Translations under genes and position numbers: made by a program
Assembly (NCBI GenBank): GCA_005778355.1
Contig: SXON01000010.1
Coordinates: forward strand, 1 to 55,313
Direction: 5' to 3'
Length of the DNA stretch: 55,313 nt
Source of the DNA: Pseudomonadota bacterium
GTDB lineage: Bacteria > Myxococcota_A > UBA796 > SXON01
The notes under the pieces: model-generated
What the model was told of the DNA's origin: nothing
Seen by the model: the letters and a program-made list of their open reading frames with translations, nothing else
The model's database searches: none
Part shown: piece by piece, positions 48,824 to 55,313 of the stretch
Position numbering within the stretch: position 1 is the first letter of the stretch
How the letters are laid out: each line of letters begins with the position of its first letter

Positions 48824-50181
48824 GGTTGCCGTCCCCGCCCCCGGTGCTGCCGCCACCCTCCGATCCGGAGGAAAGCACGAGCCAGATGCTGGATCTCCTT
48901 GGCTTCCAGCGTGCGCACCCGGCGTTCGTCCGCGCGGCGAACGCAGCCTACCAGCCCTGGGACGAGCTGCGTCGCCGTCCACTGCCCAGCGGCGCGTCGC
49001 TGGTGACCGCGTGGCGTGCGGTCCGCGAGGTGCGCGCCCACAACTTGCGCGACCTGCCGCTGCACGATCGCCACGGCCTGCCGTTCCAGTACTGGATCAC
49101 CGACGAGGTGCTGCAACGGCTGCTTCGCATCGAGGCGGCGGCCACCGACCCTTTCGGCCTTGCGCTGGGCGACGGGAAGACGCCTCCGCACCAGCGCCAG
49201 CACCTCCGCGCGTCGATGATCGAGGAGGCGGTGAACTCGAGTCTCATCGAGGGGGCGGCCACCACCCGGCGAGAGGCACGCCGGTTGCTGGAGCAAGGCC
49301 GTCCCGCGCGCGACCGCTCGGAGCAGATGATCGTCAACAACTTCCGTACCATCGAGCTCCTCGACGACCTGGTACACGAACCGCTCTCGCCCGCCGTCGT
49401 CTTCGAGATCCACCGGTCGATGACACACGGCACCCTCGACGACCCTCGCGACGCGGGACGCCTGCAGGCGCCCGGCGAGGATCGCGTGATGGTGATGGAC
49501 GACGAGGGACAGGTGCTGCACCGGCCGCCCGAGGCCCCGGCGTTGCCCGAGCGCCTGCAACGCCTCTGTGACTTCGCCAACGCGACCGAACCCTTCGTTC
49601 CCGACACGCTGAAGGCGATCATGCTGCATTTCCAGCTTGCCTACGATCACCCGTTCGTGGACGGGAATGGCCGCACCGCGAGGGCCCTGTTCTACTGGTT
49701 CCTGCTCCGTCGCGGCCACCGCTTGATCAGGTACCTCACGATCTCGCGGTCCATCTTGGACTCGCGCAAGCAGTATGCGAGGGCATACCTCTACTCTGAG
49801 CAGGATCAGGACCTGACCTACTTCCTGCTGTACCACCTGCAGGTGTACGAGCGCGCGTTGCACGGCCTGGGAGACTACCTTCGTCGCAAGCGGGGAGAGG
49901 CGAGGGAGGCACTGGAAGCGCTGGCCCGCTGGCCGCAGTTGAACGGCCGCCAAAAGCAGTTGCTCCGGGTGCTCGTCCGCGGCGGCGACACGCTGCTGAC
50001 GGCACGGGAGCATGCAAACGCCAACGGTGTCACCCACCAGACGGCGATGCACGACTTGAAGGTGCTGTGCGCCGAGGGCCTCGTCGTGGCGCGCCCATCG
50101 GGGAGGCAGACCTACTTCGCGCCCGCGACCGACCTCGTCGCCAAGATCGAGGCGGGACCGCTGCCACGCGGCGGGTGCTGA
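48820..50181 (+). CDS. Fic-domain AMPylase-type protein with C-terminal winged helix (class II)
   Basis: A 453-residue protein. The Fic active site HPFVDGNGRTAR (about 277-288) is intact, with the catalytic His, phosphate-binding loop and Arg. Upstream, SSLIEG (about 140-145) fits the inhibitory (S/T)xxxE(G/N) helix motif, placing it in class II (self-inhibited). The N-terminal domain (LGFQRAHPAFVRAANAAYQP) is of the Fic_N type. The last ~80 residues (REHANANGVTHQTAMHDLKV) form a winged helix-turn-helix. Such proteins transfer AMP to target proteins and often regulate their own genes. Confidence 0.92.
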   Translation: MRLPSPPPVLPPPSDPEESTSQMLDLLGFQRAHPAFVRAANAAYQPWDELRRRPLPSGASLVTAWRAVREVRAHNLRDLPLHDRHGLPFQYWITDEVLQRLLRIEAAATDPFGLALGDGKTPPHQRQHLRASMIEEAVNSSLIEGAATTRREARRLLEQGRPARDRSEQMIVNNFRTIELLDDLVHEPLSPAVVFEIHRSMTHGTLDDPRDAGRLQAPGEDRVMVMDDEGQVLHRPPEAPALPERLQRLCDFANATEPFVPDTLKAIMLHFQLAYDHPFVDGNGRTARALFYWFLLRRGHRLIRYLTISRSILDSRKQYARAYLYSEQDQDLTYFLLYHLQVYERALHGLGDYLRRKRGEAREALEALARWPQLNGRQKQLLRVLVRGGDTLLTAREHANANGVTHQTAMHDLKVLCAEGLVVARPSGRQTYFAPATDLVAKIEAGPLPRGGC

Positions 50182-50194
50182 CCCCAGCCCGTGC

Positions 50195-50200
50195 TACCGT
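50195..50200 (+). promoter_or_regulatory. TACCGT -10 element, 6 nt before the 50207 lipoprotein
   Basis: GCTACCGT-N6-GTG, again predicting a leaderless transcript. Confidence 0.5.
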
Positions 50201-50206
50201 CACCCG

Positions 50207-50851
50207 GTGCTGCTCGCCCTCCTCGCCTGCATCCCCATCCCCTACATCTCGCCGCCGGCTGACTTTAGCGTCGCCGTCAACCCGATCCCGGCCACCTTCG
50301 TCGACAACCGCGACAACGTGTCGACCGGTCCCTCCTCGGTCGACCTGCGCGCGGGCCTCGTGCCGCTGGGCGTGGTGGAGTCGATGCGGGATCGCGTCGT
50401 GGATCCGACGGTCGGCGTGGTCTTCAGCATCCAGCGACCGTCGTTCTTCGACAGCACGCTCGACCTCGGAGGCTACGGCCGCGTGGCCATCCGCACCTGG
50501 AACGACCAGCTCGGCGGCAACACCTTCGCCGCCTTCGAGCCACGCATCACGGTCGACGTGATCTCGAAGGACCTCGGCGACACCACGCCCGAGGTCTCCC
50601 CTGGTTTGCTCGTGGGCGGCCTGATCCGCCTCGGGGGCTGGTCGAATGGCGAGGTGGGCGCGGGCTTCTCGGCCGGGCCCGGCGGCGCCTCGGGCGGCGT
50701 GGGCGTGGCCTACGGCGAGTGGGGGGTGGCCCTGGCCATCGACGGTGGCGCCAGCCTCCGCGCCAGCGGCGACATCGACACGCGCCTCTTCCTCGCGCTG
50801 GAGTTCCGCGCGCCGGCGAGCGCCGGCATCATGCTGGTGCCCATCTACTGA
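50207..50851 (+). CDS. Lipoprotein, probably beta-barrel-like, unknown function
   Basis: A 214-residue protein starting at GTG 50207; MLLALLACIPIPYISPP has a lipobox (LLAC). Alternating hydrophobic strands with Gly (SPGLLVGGLIRLGGWSNGEV, GFSAGPGGASGGVGVAYGEW) and a hydrophobic C-terminus ending in IMLVPIY suggest an outer-membrane or beta-sandwich protein. No family is recognised. It lies 25 bp downstream of the Fic gene but has its own TACCGT -10 element. Confidence 0.7.
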   Translation: MLLALLACIPIPYISPPADFSVAVNPIPATFVDNRDNVSTGPSSVDLRAGLVPLGVVESMRDRVVDPTVGVVFSIQRPSFFDSTLDLGGYGRVAIRTWNDQLGGNTFAAFEPRITVDVISKDLGDTTPEVSPGLLVGGLIRLGGWSNGEVGAGFSAGPGGASGGVGVAYGEWGVALAIDGGASLRASGDIDTRLFLALEFRAPASAGIMLVPIY

Positions 50852-50910
50852 GGCGGCTGTCGCGATACCGTTGGCAGAGGTCATGTGGGCCATTTCGAGA
50901 CACTGCCCAG

Positions 50911-51076
50911 GGTCATCCATCAAAAAATAGGACAGATCGGCCCCTCTGGGCCCAGGCGCGCCCGGTCGCCCTGAGAAAAGCGGCGTTCACCCGTTCGGCC
51001 TCGCCGCGCTCCAGCGCCCGAGTCCTATTTTTTCCCCCATGAGTGCCGCCACCGTCCTATTTCTTGGCACATGACC
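50911..51076. mobile_element. 166-bp MITE-like element with 23-bp terminal inverted repeats
   Basis: GGTCATNNNNCAARAAATAGGAC occurs at 50911-50933 and, inverted, at 51054-51076. A third inverted copy of the AAAAAATAGGAC core lies at 51022-51033. The A/T-rich ends stand out in this GC-rich sequence. There is no transposase inside, so this would be a non-autonomous element or IS remnant. It fills most of the 302-bp gap 50852-51153. Confidence 0.6.
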
Positions 51077-51141
51077 CCAGGCACCGGCGCGCGGCCCCGC
51101 CGGGCGCCAAGCCCCTCGAGCGCGACGCCACCGGATCGTGG

Positions 51142-51147
51142 CACACT
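51142..51147 (+). promoter_or_regulatory. CACACT -10-like element, 6 nt before the 51154 lipoprotein
   Basis: GGCACACT-N6-ATG has the same spacing as the TANNNT elements in the window but lacks the leading T. Confidence 0.3.
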
Positions 51148-51153
51148 GAGCCC

Positions 51154-51930
51154 ATGCTGCTCCTCCTCGCCTGCATCAGCGTGTACGACGACGAGGACAA
51201 CCCGGTCGTCGACGACGGCTCGGCCACCGCCGAGGGCGACGACCCCGGCGAGTGTTTCGACCGCGCCGACAACGACCTCGACGGCGCTTTCGACTGCGAG
51301 GACAGCGAGTGTGCTGGCTCGCCCGACTGCGCCGGAGAGGGCGATGCGGACGCGGACACCGACACCGACACGGACACGGATTCCGACGCGGACACCGACA
51401 CCGCCGATGAGGACACGGGCGACACCGGGATCGACCCGGGCGCTGCCCTCGACGACTTCAAGAGCTACGAGCTGGTCTACAGCTTCGCCTGGGACTTCGA
51501 CGACACCTACGAGTCCTACCTCGAGGCCTACGGCCTTGGCGACTGCGTGACCACCTACACCGGGAGCGGCCTGACGTACGAGCGTGTCGCGACGCGCATC
51601 ACGTTCATTGGCCCCTGGGCCCCCAGCGACACGGACTGCAACGAGAACCTCGTGGGTGTGCTCTGGTACGACGAGCGTCGCGACAGCTATGCGTCCTTCA
51701 CCTTCAGCGACGACCTGTCGCGACTCGACGACTGGGTGCAGCACCTCGACGCCGGCAACTACGAGCCAGTGGAGGAACCCTCGTCGAACCAGCAGTGGTA
51801 CATCACCGAGATGGCGGCGGACTTCGATCTGGACGCCGGCACCGCGCACTATGCGCTCGACGAGGCCATCACCGTCGACATCATCCCGGTGGTGATCACC
51901 CACACGGTCGACGTGAGCTTTTCCCGCTAG
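51154..51930 (+). CDS. Acidic lipoprotein with Asp/Thr repeat linker
   Basis: A 258-residue protein. ATG 51154 gives MLLLLACISVYDDEDNP (lipobox LLAC); a longer in-frame start would run through the inverted-repeat element. Residues ~35-55 contain DRADNDLDGAFDCEDSEC, a calcium-binding-like motif. A D-A/T-D-T repeat linker (~residues 62-88) follows. The C-terminal ~160 residues form a single domain (KSYELVYSFAWDFDDTYESY...) with two cysteines, of unknown family. It is convergent with the PDZ protein gene and shares a CTAG stop. Confidence 0.75.
   Translation: MLLLLACISVYDDEDNPVVDDGSATAEGDDPGECFDRADNDLDGAFDCEDSECAGSPDCAGEGDADADTDTDTDTDSDADTDTADEDTGDTGIDPGAALDDFKSYELVYSFAWDFDDTYESYLEAYGLGDCVTTYTGSGLTYERVATRITFIGPWAPSDTDCNENLVGVLWYDERRDSYASFTFSDDLSRLDDWVQHLDAGNYEPVEEPSSNQQWYITEMAADFDLDAGTAHYALDEAITVDIIPVVITHTVDVSFSR
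51345..51415 (+). repeat. GACACC microsatellite coding an Asp/Thr linker
   Basis: Six-base units GACACC/GACACG/GACGCG repeat across ~70 bp and encode alternating Asp with Thr, Ala or Ser. Copy number could change by slippage without shifting the frame. Confidence 0.75.
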
Positions 51931-52841
51931 TCCTCGGCCTCGAAGCGCTCTCGCCGCACGGCGATATCGAGCATGCGACCCTCACGACGAAGCTCCAGCT
52001 TCACCACCGTGCCCTCGTCGCCGGTGATCTCGTCCATTGCCTCGTAGGTGCTCCAACCCTCGGTGTCGTGGCCATCGACGGCCACGATGATGTCGCCATT
52101 CTCGAGGCCGGCCTCCTCGGCGGGGCTGTCGGGGCGCACGCCGTCTACCCGGATGCCCTCGTCAACCTGGGCAATCACCACGCCAATCCCCGCCACGGGG
52201 GAGTCGTCGACCACCAGCTTCACCGACTCGACCGGGTCGAACGCGGAGAAGTATGCGCCCTCGCTGTGTCGCGACAGCGCACCGTCTCGCACGCGAGCGC
52301 GCACGAGGCACTCCCCCTTGCGCGGATTGAGCGTGAAGGCGCCGTTCTCATCGCTCTGCACCGTGTCGCCGCAGCCCCACACTTCCACGCCGGCCAGTGG
52401 CTCGTCGAGCAAGTTGACGACCTTGCCTTCGAGCGCCCAGCGGGTCTTGAGCTGGCACTCGGCCACGTCGCCCGCGTCGAGCTCGAGGGTGCCGAGGTTG
52501 GTCCAGCGCTCGTCGTGCTGCCAGGACAACGACCAGGTGCCGGGCGCGAGCGCGAGGTTGAAGCTCCCATCATCGCTCTCGGCGGTGTGCGCTTGCCCCC
52601 CCTCCTCGCGCGCCCAGAGGCTACCCTTGCCGCTGCCGTCGGCCGTGCAGTGCACCGTCGCGTACTCGCGCTCCACCACCGTGCCGGCCTCGCGCGTGGG
52701 CGTGTCGCGACCGACCCGGATCTCGGGCACCCGAGGCTTGCGAACGTGCGCCGTCCACGCACGATCGGCCACGCGCATCGACACGAAGACCGCTGCCGCG
52801 AGGAGCCCAAGGACGACCATGATCGAGAGGCGGCGGCGCAT
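51927..52841 (-). CDS. Membrane-anchored PDZ-domain protein
   Basis: A 304-residue protein. ATG 52841 gives an N-terminal membrane anchor (MRRRLSIMVVLGLLAAAVFV). The middle (~residues 45-205) has two carboxypeptidase-regulatory-like or Ig-like parts: GSFNLALAPGTWSLSWQHD, and EGKVVNLLDEPLAGVEVWGC with DENGAFTLNPRKGECLV. The C-terminal ~90 residues are a PDZ domain (VDGVRPDSPAEEAGLENGDI, IIVAVDGHDTEGWSTYE). No protease domain is present, so it may be a scaffold. A TACGAT box lies 6 nt before the ATG. Confidence 0.82.
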   Translation of the reverse strand: MRRRLSIMVVLGLLAAAVFVSMRVADRAWTAHVRKPRVPEIRVGRDTPTREAGTVVEREYATVHCTADGSGKGSLWAREEGGQAHTAESDDGSFNLALAPGTWSLSWQHDERWTNLGTLELDAGDVAECQLKTRWALEGKVVNLLDEPLAGVEVWGCGDTVQSDENGAFTLNPRKGECLVRARVRDGALSRHSEGAYFSAFDPVESVKLVVDDSPVAGIGVVIAQVDEGIRVDGVRPDSPAEEAGLENGDIIVAVDGHDTEGWSTYEAMDEITGDEGTVVKLELRREGRMLDIAVRRERFEAED

Positions 52842-52847
52842 GGGGGC

Positions 52848-52853
52848 ATCGTA
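52848..52853 (-). promoter_or_regulatory. TACGAT -10 element, 6 nt before the PDZ gene
   Basis: On the minus strand, GCTACGAT-N6-ATG. Confidence 0.5.
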
Positions 52854-52899
52854 GCGCGGTTGGGTGGACAACCACGCGCGCACGTCGCTACGGGGGCGA

Positions 52900-53115
52900 A
52901 TGGCCGATCGTCACGGGACCGACCTGGAGATCGCGGAGCGCGCGCGCACCACCGGGCTGCTGCACGAGGCGGGCGTGCAGATGATGCGGCTTCGACTGCG
53001 TCGCGAGTTCCCTGCCGCCAGCAAGGCCGAGATCGAGCGTCGGCTCAGGGCGTGGCTCGCCGCGCCCGAGCCGGTGCCGGCGTGCATGCGGGAGGTCGCC
53101 TGGCCCCGTCGCTGA
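52900..53115 (+). CDS. 71-residue protein paired with the nucleotidyltransferase
   Basis: ATG 52900 (MADRHGTDLEIAERARTT) opens a short basic, helical protein (QMMRLRLRREFPAASKAEIE). No family is recognised. It is divergent from the PDZ gene and ends 5 bp before the nucleotidyltransferase gene. Small proteins in this position commonly accompany AbiEii-like nucleotidyltransferases, so it may be the antitoxin or a partner. A TACGGG box lies 5 nt before the ATG. Confidence 0.65.
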   Translation: MADRHGTDLEIAERARTTGLLHEAGVQMMRLRLRREFPAASKAEIERRLRAWLAAPEPVPACMREVAWPRR

Positions 53116-53120
53116 GGGGT

Positions 53121-53717
53121 ATGGCGCGGCAGCTCGTGGGGGCGCGTGATGCGTTGAGAGCCGCCCTCGGACCGCGCGCCCATGGCGATGGCTTTGCCCT
53201 GGTGGGTGGCCTGGCGGTGTCCGTGCGCACGGAGCCACGGTTCACGCGCGACGTCGACCTGGCGGTGTCGGTGGGCGCAGACGTCGAGGCCGAGGCCTGC
53301 GTCTGGCGCCTGCAAGGACTGGGCTACCGGCTCGAGCTCGTCCTGGAGCACACACGCGACCGGCTCTCCACGGTCCGCCTGCGGCCACCTCGAGCAGGGG
53401 CGGGCGGCATCGTGATCGACCTCCTCTTTGCATCCTCGGGCATCGAGCCCGAGATCGTCGGGCGGGCGGAGCCGATCGAGGCGTTGCCGGGCGTCGTCGT
53501 CCCCGTGGCCCTCGGCTCCGATCTCCTCGCGATGAAGCTCCTCTCGGTCGAAGCGCGGCGACCGCAGGACGCCCAGGACATCGAGTCGCTGCTCGGCGTT
53601 CTCGACGCCGGCGGTATCGAGTCCTGTCGACAAGCATTGCGGCTGCTGACGGCGCGCGGGTTCAATCGCGACCGCGATCTCGAAGCGATGCTCGACGGCC
53701 TCCTCGCCCGACCCTAG
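53121..53717 (+). CDS. AbiEii-like nucleotidyltransferase (putative type IV toxin)
   Basis: A 198-residue protein with the minimal nucleotidyltransferase core: FALVGGLAVSVRTEPRFTRDVDLAVSV (GG at 29-30, metal Asp at 44 and 46). A third acidic residue is probable in IVIDLLFASSG. The C-terminal helical part has LGSDLLAMKLLSVEARRPQD AQDIE-type sequence (K.....R..D..D), typical of this toxin family, which blocks growth by modifying tRNA ends in studied cases. ATG 53121 is 5 bp after the small upstream gene. It is convergent with prfC, sharing CTAG. Confidence 0.82.
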   Translation: MARQLVGARDALRAALGPRAHGDGFALVGGLAVSVRTEPRFTRDVDLAVSVGADVEAEACVWRLQGLGYRLELVLEHTRDRLSTVRLRPPRAGAGGIVIDLLFASSGIEPEIVGRAEPIEALPGVVVPVALGSDLLAMKLLSVEARRPQDAQDIESLLGVLDAGGIESCRQALRLLTARGFNRDRDLEAMLDGLLARP

Positions 53718-55207
53718 ATCGGCTCCACCTCGAACAGCTCCAACCCGGGATTCTCCCGTTGCGCGTACTGGAGCGGCCACGGCGACTCGCTCAAGACCAC
53801 CGGGTTCCCGTGACGATCCTCAACCACGGTGTAGTCGCGACGAACTTTCATCCAGGCCACGCCCTTGTCCCCCCGCGCCCAGCGCGCGAGCCGGAAGGGC
53901 GACGAGTCGAGCACCGCCTTCACGCCGTACTCGGTCTCCAGCCGGTGGAGCAGCACCTCGAACTGGAGCTGTCCCACCGCGCCCAGGTACGGGTCTTGCT
54001 CGCCCAGCTCCGGCCGGAAGAAGAGCTGGATCGCGCCTTCCTGGGAGAGCTGCTGCAAGCCGGTGGTCAGGTGTTTACGACGCATTGGGTCTTTGAGCTT
54101 CACCCGCGCGAAGTGCTCGGGCGCGAAGCGAGGGATGCCCTGGTACTCCACGCGGTCTTTCGCGTAGAGCGAGTCGCCGATGCGCAAAGCACCCGGATCG
54201 AAGAGGCCGATCACGTCGCCGGGCCAGGCCTCGTCGAGCAGCTCGCGCTCGCTGCCGAGGAAGGTGTGCGGCTTGGCGAGCTTGATCGTCTCGTTGGTGC
54301 GGTGGATGGTCACCTCCATGCCGCGCTCGAACTTGCCGCTTTGTACCCGGAGGAAGGCCACGCGGTCGCGATGCCGCGGGTTCATGTTGGCCTGGATCTT
54401 GAAGATGAAGCCGGAAAACCGCGGGTCGTCGGGCGCGCGAGGGAGGCCGGTGCAGGGGCGCATCCGGGGGCCGGGCGCCATGTCGACCATCGCGTCGAGG
54501 AAGGGCTCCACGCCGAAGTTGGTGAGCGCCGACCCGAAGAAGACGGGGGTCTGCTTGCCCGCGAGGAAACGCTCGGGGTCGTAGCCGTCGCCGGCCACCT
54601 CGATGAGCTCGATGTCCTCGGCCAACTTCGCGCGCAGGCCCTCGTCGATCTCGGAAACATCGACGCGCTCGAACTCCACCAGCTCGGTGCCCTTGCCCTC
54701 GCCGAAGCGCATAACCTGTCGCGACGCGCGGTCGTAGACGCCGACGAACTCGCGGCCGGAGCCGACGGGCCAGTTCACCGGCGCGCACTCGATGCCGAGC
54801 GCCTTGCCCACGTCGTCCAGGAGGGTGAGCGAATCGATGCCCTCGCGGTCGCACTTGTTGATGAAGGTGAGCACGGGGATGCCGCGCATGCGACACACGT
54901 CGAAGAGCTTGCGGGTACGGTCTTCCACGCCCTTGGCGTTGTCGATGAGCATCACCGCGCAGTCCACGGCGGCGAGCACGCGGTAGGTGTCTTCCGAGAA
55001 GTCGGCGTGGCCCGGGGTGTCGAGCAGGTTGAGGCGCTTGCCGCGGTGGTCGAACTGCAAGACGCTCGACGTGATCGAGATGCCGCGCTCCTGCTCCATC
55101 TTCATCCAGTCCGACACCGCGTGTCGCGACGCCTTGCGTGACTTCACGGCGCCGGCGATGTGGATCGCGCCGCCGTAGAGCAAGAGCTTCTCGGTCAGCG
55201 TGGTCTT
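53714..55207 (-). CDS. prfC: Peptide chain release factor 3, missing its N-terminal P-loop
   Basis: RF3 is the GTPase that recycles RF1 and RF2 from the ribosome. From Lys (55205-55207) onward the sequence follows RF3 well: KTTLTEKLLLYGGAIHIAG, SDWMKMEQERGISITSSVL (switch I), LLDTPGHADFSEDTYR (G3), FINKCDREG (G4), and the C-terminal GAVGQLQFEVLLHRLETEYG. The ~20 preceding residues, including the GxxxxG part of the P-loop, are replaced by sequence read as LVPQ. Upstream the strand encodes part of an RND transporter. The gene is thus truncated, chimeric or misassembled at ~55208-55232. A TTG at 55219 is the only nearby in-frame start. Confidence 0.88.
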   Translation of the reverse strand, partial: KTTLTEKLLLYGGAIHIAGAVKSRKASRHAVSDWMKMEQERGISITSSVLQFDHRGKRLNLLDTPGHADFSEDTYRVLAAVDCAVMLIDNAKGVEDRTRKLFDVCRMRGIPVLTFINKCDREGIDSLTLLDDVGKALGIECAPVNWPVGSGREFVGVYDRASRQVMRFGEGKGTELVEFERVDVSEIDEGLRAKLAEDIELIEVAGDGYDPERFLAGKQTPVFFGSALTNFGVEPFLDAMVDMAPGPRMRPCTGLPRAPDDPRFSGFIFKIQANMNPRHRDRVAFLRVQSGKFERGMEVTIHRTNETIKLAKPHTFLGSERELLDEAWPGDVIGLFDPGALRIGDSLYAKDRVEYQGIPRFAPEHFARVKLKDPMRRKHLTTGLQQLSQEGAIQLFFRPELGEQDPYLGAVGQLQFEVLLHRLETEYGVKAVLDSSPFRLARWARGDKGVAWMKVRRDYTVVEDRHGNPVVLSESPWPLQYAQRENPGLELFEVEPI

Positions 55208-55213
55208 CTGCGG

Positions 55214-55313
55214 CACCAACGGGGTGGTCCACCTTGGCGAGCAGTAGTCGACAGAGCGCGGGCGTGAGCGTGAGCGCGACGAAGAGCGAGGCCATGATCG
55301 ACGCGATGTAGGC
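55214..55313 (-). CDS. RND efflux transporter fragment at the window edge
   Basis: The minus strand is open from the last base and encodes AYIASIMASLFVALTLTPAL followed by CRLLLAK. This is a membrane helix highly typical of AcrB/CzcA-type RND pumps (VALTLTPALC). It then runs out of frame into the prfC sequence. Only ~27 residues are recognisable, and no stop separates it cleanly from the prfC join. Confidence 0.65.

Overview
The window is a high-GC, gene-dense piece of a Gram-negative chromosome, most likely from a Myxococcota-type (deltaproteobacterial) organism. The evidence is two secreted proteins with a Gly-Cys plus hydrophobic plus Arg tail (MYXO-CTERM-like), many lipoproteins with D/T/G-rich linkers after the lipobox Cys, MopE-like calcium-binding DxDxDG repeats, lipid A and outer-membrane genes (lpxC, pal, OmpA type) and MotAB. 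No rRNA, tRNA, CRISPR array, prophage or intact transposase was seen.

Layout. 1-0.45 kb: 3' end of ahcY. 0.5-7.25 kb: a Kelch/metallopeptidase lipoprotein, two tandem paralogous Pro-rich lipoproteins inside a mosaic duplication, and a Phd/ParE-type toxin-antitoxin pair flanked by copies of an OmpA gene's 3' end. 7.3-13.7 kb (minus): a surface operon of a beta-propeller protein, a beta-helix/MopE-repeat protein and an OmpA protein. 14.7-18.8 kb (minus): compact sulfate-assimilation operon cysH-cysI-cysG. 19.1-22.4 kb (minus): ruvC-ruvA-ruvB-DUF192-lpxC. 22.5-27.9 kb: PEGA protein, DUF218 protein, a small hypothetical protein, an AidB-like acyl-CoA dehydrogenase broken by an in-frame TAG, and a diguanylate cyclase. 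28.0-37.4 kb: OPT transporter, two arylsulfotransferase-like lipoproteins around a PlsC-type acyltransferase, another lipoprotein, a KAS III-like enzyme, a secreted protein, an APH-type kinase and a small membrane protein. 37.5-41.9 kb: pal-tatD-crcB-transglutaminase-like cluster, then motA-motB. 41.9-48.7 kb: a secreted Cys-containing protein behind a sigma-54 promoter, a zinc-ribbon protein, a 2.8-kb islet (135-aa protein, HExxH protein, lipoprotein) flanked by 58-bp direct repeats, then acyl-CoA synthetase plus LpxL-like acyltransferase. 48.7-55.3 kb: class II Fic protein with its own operator, lipoproteins, a small inverted-repeat element, a PDZ protein, a nucleotidyltransferase-type toxin pair, prfC lacking its P-loop, and an RND-pump fragment at the edge.

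Genes are packed with 4-nt ATGA/GTGA/TTGA overlaps, and five convergent pairs share one CTAG as both stop codons. Many first genes have a GCTANNNT-like -10 element only 5-10 nt before the start codon, which suggests leaderless transcripts. The observations most worth follow-up are the repeat-flanked HExxH islet, the foldback elements at 14.2 and 40.0 kb, the promoter-duplicating mosaic at 4.3-7.4 kb, the Fic operator/mini-ORF, and the recoding or decay candidates (C10 tract, amber codon, CTG start, prfC junction).
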